Source of the DNA: Fidelibacterota bacterium | Lineage (GTDB): Bacteria; Fidelibacterota; Marinisomatia; SCGC-AAA003-L08; D37C17 | NCBI GenBank assembly: GCA_002707765.1 | Contig: PANV01000035.1 | Coordinates: 6,453-11,758, forward strand | Direction: 5' to 3' | DNA: 5,306 nucleotides | Part shown: piece after piece, positions 1 through 5,119 of the stretch | Numbering within the stretch: position 1 is the first letter of the stretch | Layout of the letters: every line of letters begins with the position of its first letter | Notes under the pieces: model-generated | What the model saw: only the letters and a program-made list of their open reading frames with translations | What the model was told of the DNA's origin: nothing | Database searches by the model: none | Position numbers and translations under genes: made by a program

Positions 1-166
1 CAAAAAATATGATGATAAAAAACTTTTTAGAAGAATTCGAATTTTTATTTTCCAATTCTTTTTCTTTATAATCTTTAACTTTATTTTTATTATTATTTTC
101 TAACTTATCTTCGTTTTTATTAAATTTTTGTAAGCCAGGATTATTGATTAGATTTAAATCAAACAT
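1..166 (-). CDS. PilN-like inner-membrane assembly protein, N-terminal part only (runs off left edge)
   Basis: Only the first 55 codons are visible. The ATG at 164-166 overlaps the end of the PilM-like gene by 8 nt and has a strong GGAGG site 6 nt upstream. The protein begins MFDLNLINNPGLQKF, which resembles the short amphipathic 'INLLP' start by which PilN binds PilM in type IV pilus systems. A polar Asn/Lys/Glu-rich linker follows (about residues 16-48). A hydrophobic run (FFIIIFF) starts at about residue 49 and is cut by the window edge; it is probably the single membrane helix. In the PilN family a periplasmic ferredoxin-like domain would follow. The position directly after a PilM-like gene supports the assignment. 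The linker is longer than in a typical PilN, where the helix starts soon after the INLLP motif. A GspL-like or other bitopic protein is the alternative. Assignment rests on a short motif plus context. Confidence 0.5.
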   Translation of the reverse strand, partial: MFDLNLINNPGLQKFNKNEDKLENNNKNKVKDYKEKELENKNSNSSKKFFIIIFF

Positions 167-1052
167 CTATTCCCTCCAAACTATTACCATTTTCATTGAA
201 GCTTAGAAGGTTATAACTTATTTTATTTTTTAAATTTTTATTCAAAAATTTTGAACCTATATCCATCACGGTAATTTTATTTGAATTAATCATGGAAATT
301 TTCTTTAATAAATCATAATTATTTTTTGTTTGATAGACATAAATTTGATTATAAAAATCATAATCCAAACTCTTAATTTTTTGATAACTCACTATATGTT
401 CAATTATAGAAATTAATTCTTCAGTGTATTCTTCAGTACCTATAGATTGTAAAATTTCAATATTCTTAAATAGATTAAAATCAATATAATTAGAAAAATT
501 TTTATCTTTAAAAAAAAGTATCGAATGTTTTTTATTTTTACCTATTTTCCAAAGTATATAGTTATCATTTGGAACATTGTACATATTCAATGAACTGTTT
601 GCAGAAAAAATATCAATGGATAAATGTTTTAGTCTAAATCCATGTTTTTCACAGGACTTTAAAATATTTTTTTTAATTTGCTTATCTATATAAATAACCA
701 AAACTTCAGCTGAAATAGGTTCTAATGGGTAATAATAAATATCATAATTTTTTAAAACATAAGGTCCTAAAAAAATACTTTCATACCAATCAATTTTTTC
801 TTTTATACTTATACTTTTATCATACTTAAATGAACTTATACTTACATTATTAGAATCTAGGGATAAAGTTAAATTTTTATTTGTCGATTCGTGGATTTTA
901 TTATCTAATTTATTTAAAACATTTTCCAAAAAATTGATGAAAGATTTGTCCTGGAAACCTATTTTCTTATATTGGACTACACTAGGTCCTGATTCGGATG
1001 GCAACCATTCAACGCAAGACAAACAATTAGAAGCTTGAGATATTGATAACAA
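159..1052 (-). CDS. PilM-like actin-fold protein, probably unable to bind ATP
   Basis: 297 aa, soluble, no signal peptide or membrane segment. I read it as a divergent PilM / GspL-type actin-fold protein, the cytoplasmic partner of PilN in type IV pilus or type II secretion assembly. Support: the N-terminus LLSISQASNCLSCVEW lines up with the family's 'LLGIDIGSSSVKVVEL'. The segment around IDWYES (87-92) matches the usual 'l.WE' region. VLVIYIDKQIKKNILKSCEK (117-136) followed by GFRLKHLSIDIFSA matches the 'vlvvaa.k..v..y...l..aGl....vd...fA' block. LWKIGKNKKHSILFF (167-181) falls where the second phosphate loop 'vDIG...t.i.i..' belongs. Acidic phosphate-loop residues are replaced in both loops (S instead of D near the start, K169 instead of D), suggesting loss of ATP binding. 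The start is TTG at 1050-1052; an in-frame TAG lies four codons upstream and no ATG fits. Nine nt separate it from the preceding pilin-like gene. Similarity is structural in pattern and weak in identity, so an unrelated fold cannot be excluded. Confidence 0.6.
   Translation of the reverse strand: MLSISQASNCLSCVEWLPSESGPSVVQYKKIGFQDKSFINFLENVLNKLDNKIHESTNKNLTLSLDSNNVSISSFKYDKSISIKEKIDWYESIFLGPYVLKNYDIYYYPLEPISAEVLVIYIDKQIKKNILKSCEKHGFRLKHLSIDIFSANSSLNMYNVPNDNYILWKIGKNKKHSILFFKDKNFSNYIDFNLFKNIEILQSIGTEEYTEELISIIEHIVSYQKIKSLDYDFYNQIYVYQTKNNYDLLKKISMINSNKITVMDIGSKFLNKNLKNKISYNLLSFNENGNSLEGIDV
173..177 (-). promoter_or_regulatory. Shine-Dalgarno site of the PilN-like gene
   Basis: GGAGG on the minus strand, 6 nt before the ATG at 164-166. 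It is the strongest ribosome binding site in the window. It lies inside the last codons of the PilM-like gene, so it supports both the chosen start and translational coupling across the 8-nt overlap. Confidence 0.8.
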
Positions 1053-1059
1053 TTTGAAA

Positions 1060-1063
1060 CCCT
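1060..1063 (-). promoter_or_regulatory. Shine-Dalgarno site supporting a TTG start of the PilM-like gene
   Basis: AGGG on the minus strand, 7 nt before the TTG at 1050-1052. It shares bases with the TAG stop codon (1062-1064) of the upstream pilin-like gene, so termination there and initiation here are probably coupled. It supports the non-ATG start. Confidence 0.5.
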
Positions 1064-1943
1064 ACTTTTCTGCCCAGCTTTTCACTCCTGAAATAATTGA
1101 TTCTTTCTTACCAGGTCTGTATCTAAATATACCGTATCTAAGTTCATTATCATCTGAAGTAAGTGGTGATTCTATGCTAAATACAGGAGCAGATGGGTTA
1201 GATTCATCTATCTTTAATATAAATTTTTTCTTATCAAAATTATTTTTAGAAATTGGACAGTAAATAAACTCTTGATCTAAATGAAATTTTCTCCTAAGGA
1301 AATTTCTGTATTTATTTACTCTTTCAACATATTTGACTGTTTGTGGATTATATTTTGATTCAATATATTCACTTTTATTTTTATTAAATTCATTAATTTC
1401 AATAGATGAACCATCTGGATTCTCATAGTGGGTAATATACTGACCAACATAGTTAGAATTATTTTGATAATCATTAAAATTTTTGCTATTAACCCAAATT
1501 GTATCAATTAAGCTAAGATTATCTTCATTTTTTACACCTATCCTGTAGAGTGTATCAATTTCAGTTATTTTAATAACTTCAGCAGTACTATAAGTTGTAT
1601 CAACTCTAATATGGAACGTTTCATCCATCATTACGTCATAAGTTTTTTCGCCTAAATTAATTTTCTGTTTTCCAACAAAAGTACTATCTGATATTAGTGA
1701 ATCCATAGCAGCTTCAACTAAAATAAAAAGTTCATTAACGTCCGTTGTATATCTACCTGTCATTTCATAAAAAAATTCTTCAGCGGATGCAATATGTTTC
1801 ATTCTAGATCTTCTCATATCCTTGTATTGATTTTCTTCACTCCATACATTTAGAGGTATATAAACCATAAGAACTAAAACAATAATTGAGAAAAATATAA
1901 GCCAATCTAAAACACCTATTCTTTTATCATATTTATTTTTCAC
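1062..1943 (-). CDS. Membrane-anchored pilin-like protein of unknown function
   Basis: 293 aa. A short positively charged N-terminus (MKNKYDKRIG) is followed by one hydrophobic helix (about residues 11-34) and a large polar domain, presumably periplasmic. The segment MKHIASAEEFFYEMTGRYTT (48-67) with the following DVNEL resembles the start of the globular part of type IV pilins and pseudopilins ('ia.ale.yy...g.Yp.dl.eL'). Near the C-terminus YCPISKNNFDKKKFILKID (228-246) recalls the 'CP.sg..Y.i' stretch of some pseudopilin-like proteins, and the end carries RYGIFRYRPGKKESIISGVK then SW. The canonical prepilin peptidase site (G, then F/M, with Glu at +5) is absent: after G10 comes VLDWL. A fixed single-pass anchor is therefore more likely than a processed pilin. 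The start is GTG at 1941-1943, 45 nt after dnaJ, and the next gene is PilM-like, suggesting a role in the same envelope machine. I do not recognise a named family. Confidence 0.6.
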   Translation of the reverse strand: MKNKYDKRIGVLDWLIFFSIIVLVLMVYIPLNVWSEENQYKDMRRSRMKHIASAEEFFYEMTGRYTTDVNELFILVEAAMDSLISDSTFVGKQKINLGEKTYDVMMDETFHIRVDTTYSTAEVIKITEIDTLYRIGVKNEDNLSLIDTIWVNSKNFNDYQNNSNYVGQYITHYENPDGSSIEINEFNKNKSEYIESKYNPQTVKYVERVNKYRNFLRRKFHLDQEFIYCPISKNNFDKKKFILKIDESNPSAPVFSIESPLTSDDNELRYGIFRYRPGKKESIISGVKSWAEK

Positions 1944-1948
1944 AAAAA

Positions 1949-1952
1949 CCCC
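1949..1952 (-). promoter_or_regulatory. Weak Shine-Dalgarno site supporting a GTG start of the pilin-like gene
   Basis: GGGG on the minus strand, 5 nt before the GTG at 1941-1943. It is the only G-rich stretch in an otherwise A/T-only gap, which favours this start. Using GTG also gives the short charged N-terminus expected before the membrane helix. Confidence 0.45.
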
Positions 1953-1988
1953 ACTTTTATTTATGTATTAATTTATAAAAAAGTTTGA

Positions 1989-3056
1989 TTAATTCTCGAT
2001 TTTTTTAAATTTAATTTCATCATCTAAATTATTTTTTAAATCTAGAATTATTTTTTTTAAATCTTTCGATATATTTAAGGGAATATCAATATTAACTTTA
2101 ATATATTGATCTCCCCTTCCTCCGTAACCATTAACTTCTTTAAATCCTTTATTTTTTAATCTTAATATCTGACCATTTTTAATTCCAGCTGGAATTTTAA
2201 ATTTTACTTTTCCATTAAGCGTAGGAACTTTTACCTCAGTACCAAGAACAGCATCTGAATAATTTATCACACATTCTAAATATAAATCACTATCAGATCT
2301 TACAAATAAACTGTGTGGTTTTTCTTCAAAATAAATTATTAAATCTCCATTTAAATCACTGTCACCAGATAAACTGTGATTACCTTCACCTTCAAGAGTC
2401 ATATAATTTCCATCAGAAACACCAGCAGGTATCTTAACTTTAATTGTTGCTGTTTTCTTATCTCTTCCACCAATATAACCCATACCCTTACAATTTGGGC
2501 ATACCTGAACATTAACAATTTGACCCAGCATTGACCTTTGGACATTTCTTATCTCTCCTGTACCATTACAGGTTGGACATTTTTGTGCGTCAGAAGATGA
2601 TTTTTCCCATCTTTTAATCTTAATTTTTTTTGATGTTCCTTCAAAGATTTCTTCGTAGGTTAAAGGAATAGATATTTTGAGATTTTCAGCCTTTCTTCGT
2701 CTATTTCCAGAAGAGCGCTGACTTCCGAAAATATCACCACCAAAAATATCACTGAAACCTCCTGAGCCACCACCAAAAACGCTATTAAAGATATCTTCGA
2801 CATTCATGCCTCCAGAAAAACCACCTCCTCGAGAATTATTGACACCTGCATGACCAAATTGATCATACTGAGATCTTTTATTATCATCACTCAAAACAGA
2901 ATATGCTTCGGCTGCTTCTTTAAACTTATCTTCAGCTTCTTTATTGTCAGGATTTCTATCTGGATGAAATTTCATTGCAACTTTTCTATAAGCTTTTTTA
3001 ATTTCATCTTTTGATGAGGTTTTTGGAACACCTAATATTTCATAATAGTCTCTCAT
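1989..3056 (-). CDS. dnaJ: Chaperone protein DnaJ (Hsp40), with a reduced zinc domain
   Basis: 355 aa, somewhat shorter than E. coli DnaJ (376). It delivers unfolded substrates to DnaK and stimulates its ATPase in the cytoplasm. Domains in order: J domain (1-70) with KAYRKVAMKF then the essential HPD (31-33) and QYDQFGHAG; a Gly/Phe-rich linker (about 75-115) with three DIF motifs; beta-domain I starting at about 125; a zinc region with only two CxxCxGxG motifs, CPTCNGTG (160-167) and CPNCKGMG (186-193); then the substrate-binding and C-terminal domains with KIPAG (208-212), LGTEVKVPTLNG (271-282) and a second KIPAG (287-291). Ordinary DnaJ has four zinc motifs. Alignment of the flanks suggests the second and third are kept (zinc centre II), while motifs 1 and 4 (centre I) are gone. 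The ATG overlaps the grpE stop by one base (TAATG). CbpA-type proteins lack zinc altogether, so DnaJ is the better name. Confidence 0.95.
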   Translation of the reverse strand: MRDYYEILGVPKTSSKDEIKKAYRKVAMKFHPDRNPDNKEAEDKFKEAAEAYSVLSDDNKRSQYDQFGHAGVNNSRGGGFSGGMNVEDIFNSVFGGGSGGFSDIFGGDIFGSQRSSGNRRRKAENLKISIPLTYEEIFEGTSKKIKIKRWEKSSSDAQKCPTCNGTGEIRNVQRSMLGQIVNVQVCPNCKGMGYIGGRDKKTATIKVKIPAGVSDGNYMTLEGEGNHSLSGDSDLNGDLIIYFEEKPHSLFVRSDSDLYLECVINYSDAVLGTEVKVPTLNGKVKFKIPAGIKNGQILRLKNKGFKEVNGYGGRGDQYIKVNIDIPLNISKDLKKIILDLKNNLDDEIKFKKIEN

Positions 3057-3535
3057 TATTCTCCTACAATAACTTTTGAATGCCTAAGAACTTTATCATG
3101 AAGAGTGTATCCTTTTTCATACTCTTCAAGTACAATACCTGATTTTTTTTTTGATTTTTTTGTCATTATAGCTTCATGAAAATCAGGATTAAACTTTTCA
3201 TTTAATGAATCAAAATTTTCTACGCCTAAATCTTTTAAAATATTAACAAACTTTGTTTTAATTAATTCTATTCCATTTATCATTGAATCAATATTATTAT
3301 TTTTTGTATTTATAACTCTTTCAATATCATCTAATATTTTCAATATACTTTTAAAAGCATTTTCACCTTCATACTTTCTAATATTATCAATTTGTTTGGA
3401 CGTTCTTTTTTTATAATTATCGAATTCAGCTAGAAGGGAAATGTTTTTATTTTTAAAACTTTCCAATTCTTGCTTTAATTCTTTAACTATAGCTGTATTA
3501 GTTTTCTTTTTCTTACTATTATTTTTTTTTGACAT
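3056..3535 (-). CDS. grpE: GrpE, nucleotide exchange factor of DnaK
   Basis: 159 aa, shorter than E. coli GrpE (197), mostly through a shorter N-terminal tail and helix. GrpE dimers release ADP from DnaK in the cytoplasm so that the chaperone cycle can restart. A Lys/Asn-rich N-terminus (1-15) is followed by a long helix or coiled coil (about 16-75) with the family hallmark AEFDNYKKRT (36-45) and ILDDIERVI (67-75). The C-terminal beta domain carries FNPDFHEAI (115-123) and EEYEKGYTLHDKVLRHSKVI (137-156), matching the usual 'GY.l.drvLRpa.V.V' ending. It starts 22 nt after ftsX and overlaps dnaJ by one base. Two long A runs occur on the coding strand, A9 just after codon 2 and A10 in the KSKKKS segment. 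No CIRCE-type HrcA operator lies upstream, and dnaK is not adjacent. Confidence 0.95.
   Translation of the reverse strand: MSKKNNSKKKKTNTAIVKELKQELESFKNKNISLLAEFDNYKKRTSKQIDNIRKYEGENAFKSILKILDDIERVINTKNNNIDSMINGIELIKTKFVNILKDLGVENFDSLNEKFNPDFHEAIMTKKSKKKSGIVLEEYEKGYTLHDKVLRHSKVIVGE
3061..3064 (-). promoter_or_regulatory. Shine-Dalgarno site of dnaJ
   Basis: GGAG on the minus strand, 4 nt before the dnaJ ATG (3054-3056). It lies within the last codons of grpE. With the TAATG stop/start overlap this points to translational coupling, keeping the two co-chaperones in proportion. Confidence 0.7.
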
Positions 3536-3541
3536 ATAACA

Positions 3542-3547
3542 CTCCCT
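3542..3547 (-). promoter_or_regulatory. Shine-Dalgarno site of grpE
   Basis: AGGGAG on the minus strand, 6 nt before the grpE ATG (3533-3535), in the 22-nt gap after ftsX. It supports this ATG. Confidence 0.75.
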
Positions 3548-3557
3548 GTTATTTATG

Positions 3558-4430
3558 TTAATCTCTAACGTACGATGATAGCGCTTTTGAACTACCTAAA
3601 AACCCTAAGAACATTCCTAAAATAACGTTTAGAAAAATAATTTCATTAAAATTTAAATTTCTTAATATCAATACTGTTGATAAATAATAATCAATAAAAT
3701 TATAGAGTAGTAATAACAGCATAATTGAAATAAATGCACCAAACAAACCATGCAACATGCCTTCAATCAAATATGGTATTTTAATAAAGGATTTAGTTGC
3801 TCCTAACAGTTGATATGTCAATATATCATTTTTCTTAGAATAAATAACTAATTGAATAGTGTTCGAAACAAAGAAAATTGCAATAAGCAATATGAAAAAA
3901 CTCATTACAAATATAAAAGTCATTGCATTACTTAATAAATTATCAAATTTGATAATGGCATCTTTTTCGTAAATTGCTAAATCAATAGAACTTAATAAAT
4001 TAAGTTCATCAGTAACTTCCTTTAATGATTCAGAATTCTTATATGAATCAGAAACGGTATAAATTGCACTGTATGGAAGTGGATTCTCACCAATTAATTG
4101 AAAAATATTTTCATCAAATTGCTTCTCAAAAATTTGGGCAGCTTGATTTTTGTTTATAAAATCTCCTTGCTCTATGAAATCCATTAATAATATTGAATTA
4201 AAAGCATTGATTGCCTCTGTTTCTGAGAACTCTTCATTAAAAAAAACTTCTACATTATATCCATCCTTAAAATCCAATGTTAAATACTGAAAACTTGTAT
4301 AAAAACAATATGCAATCGACACAATGAATAAACCAACAGCAATAGCTAGAGAAGAAACTATTGATGGGATTTTTGTTCTAAGGAGTGAACGGACACTTTC
4401 CTGAATTAAAAATATAAACTTATTAATCAA
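3558..4430 (-). CDS. ftsX: Cell division protein FtsX (permease-like subunit of FtsEX)
   Basis: 290 aa inner-membrane protein of the FtsX/MacB-type permease fold. With FtsE it forms a complex that does not transport but transmits ATP-driven conformational change across the membrane to activate peptidoglycan hydrolases at the division site. Features in order: cytoplasmic N-terminus with ESVRSLLRTK (11-20); TM1 about 22-44; a large extracellular loop about 50-165 holding the family signature GENPLP (114-119); TM2 about 169-190; the cytoplasmic segment NTIQLVIYSKKNDILTYQLL (190-209) ending in LLGAT, typical of FtsX; TM3 about 225-246; TM4 about 264-282. Length is close to the usual size of about 300. 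The start is TTG at 4428-4430, overlapping the ftsE end by 8 nt and preceded by GGGAG; no in-frame ATG occurs before the first TM. The periplasmic hydrolase activator it controls is not encoded in the window. Confidence 0.93.
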   Translation of the reverse strand: MINKFIFLIQESVRSLLRTKIPSIVSSLAIAVGLFIVSIAYCFYTSFQYLTLDFKDGYNVEVFFNEEFSETEAINAFNSILLMDFIEQGDFINKNQAAQIFEKQFDENIFQLIGENPLPYSAIYTVSDSYKNSESLKEVTDELNLLSSIDLAIYEKDAIIKFDNLLSNAMTFIFVMSFFILLIAIFFVSNTIQLVIYSKKNDILTYQLLGATKSFIKIPYLIEGMLHGLFGAFISIMLLLLLYNFIDYYLSTVLILRNLNFNEIIFLNVILGMFLGFLGSSKALSSYVRD

Positions 4431-5073
4431 TTATTCTCCCATTGCTAAGTTCAATAAAACGTTTTTTTCTAGGTTTTATTAAAGGAAAATTATGAGTAGA
4501 CATTAAGACTGCTGACCCAGTATCAGTAAAAATATCTAACAAATCTAATATTTCATCCGAAACATTTGGATCCAAATTACCTGTAGGCTCATCCGCTAAA
4601 ATTATCTTAGGTTTTTTAACCAGAGCTCTAGCAATACACACTCTTTGTTGTTCACCGCCACTGAGTTCCAGAGGATAAGAATTATGAAGATTTGATAATC
4701 CAACTTTTGATAATGTACTATAAACTTCTTCGTAAATTTTTTGAGTTGGTATCCCTTGGATTCTTAATGGTAGAGCAACATTTTCTAATACAGTTCTATC
4801 ATTCAAAAGTTTAAAATCTTGAAAAATCATTCCAATTTTTTGTCGAAGAAAGGGAATTTGATATTGATTAATTTTTGTTAAATCCATACCGTCAACAACA
4901 ATCTTACCTGCATTAATTTTTATAGCTGAATAAACTGCTTTTAATACTGTTGATTTTCCAGCTCCTGTTGGTCCCATTAAAAAAATCATTTCTCCAGCTT
5001 TTAACTCAAAGGAAATATCAAAAATTCCTGTATTTTTTTTATATGTAGCAGTAACTTTTTGAAATTCTAACAT
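4423..5073 (-). CDS. ftsE: Cell division ATP-binding protein FtsE
   Basis: 216 aa, the usual FtsE length (E. coli 222). It is the cytoplasmic ATPase of the FtsEX complex, binding FtsX and linking ATP hydrolysis to septal peptidoglycan hydrolysis. All ABC motifs are present: Walker A GPTGAGKST (34-42), Q-loop Q85 in MIFQDF, signature LSGGEQQR (137-144), Walker B IILADEP (157-163), D-loop GNLD (165-168) and H-loop H194 in MSTH. IFQDFKLLNDRTVLENVALP (83-102) is close to the FtsE form of the Q-loop region and separates it from the related LolD and MacB families. The neighbouring FtsX confirms the assignment. The ATG at 5071-5073 gives MLEFQKVTATY, the normal family start, yet no Shine-Dalgarno sequence precedes it: the upstream 20 nt are all A/T. 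Confidence 0.95.
   Translation of the reverse strand: MLEFQKVTATYKKNTGIFDISFELKAGEMIFLMGPTGAGKSTVLKAVYSAIKINAGKIVVDGMDLTKINQYQIPFLRQKIGMIFQDFKLLNDRTVLENVALPLRIQGIPTQKIYEEVYSTLSKVGLSNLHNSYPLELSGGEQQRVCIARALVKKPKIILADEPTGNLDPNVSDEILDLLDIFTDTGSAVLMSTHNFPLIKPRKKRFIELSNGRIID
4436..4440 (-). promoter_or_regulatory. Shine-Dalgarno site supporting the TTG start of ftsX
   Basis: GGGAG on the minus strand, 5 nt before the TTG at 4428-4430 and inside the end of ftsE. It decides the start: the protein then begins MINKFIFLIQES, the usual FtsX N-terminus, and the two genes overlap by 8 nt, suggesting coupled translation of the complex. Confidence 0.7.
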
Positions 5074-5090
5074 AAAATAATTTAAAATTA

Positions 5091-5096
5091 ATTATA
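5091..5096 (-). promoter_or_regulatory. Possible -10 element upstream of ftsE
   Basis: An exact TATAAT lies on the minus strand in the 46-nt gap between the nadD-like gene and ftsE. Transcription from it would begin roughly 10 nt before the ftsE ATG. The best-spaced -35 candidate (TTTTAA, 5114-5119, 17-nt spacer) is poor. In DNA this AT-rich such matches arise by chance, so this is only a candidate. Confidence 0.2.
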
Positions 5097-5119
5097 ATAA
5101 AATACTATAAATCTTAAAA

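Noticed and set aside
1054..1263. A 69-codon open frame on the plus strand
   Set aside because: It lies entirely opposite the C-terminal part of the pilin-like gene, has no recognisable motif and is against the direction of every other gene.
1316..1507. A 63-codon open frame on the minus strand in another frame
   Set aside because: It sits inside the pilin-like gene in a shifted frame, and its Ile/Leu/Met-rich make-up is what frame-shifted AT-rich coding DNA gives.
1062..1943. PilO as identity of the single-TM protein
   Set aside because: PilO normally follows PilN and has a coiled coil after its helix; this gene precedes PilM and shows a pilin-like segment instead.
1967..1993. Possible terminator hairpin after dnaJ (ATTAAT at 1967-1972 and 1988-1993)
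   Set aside because: The stem is six A/T pairs with a 15-nt loop, far too weak, and such self-complementary words are common in this composition.
3536..3557. HrcA (CIRCE) heat-shock operator upstream of grpE
   Set aside because: The gap is only 22 nt and lacks the TTAGCACTC / GAGTGCTAA inverted repeat; CACTCC near the Shine-Dalgarno site is a chance partial match.
4423..5073. ABC ATPase as LolD or MacB instead of FtsE
   Set aside because: These relatives share the ABC motifs, but the partner is a four-TM FtsX with GENPLP and the Q-loop region is of FtsE type.
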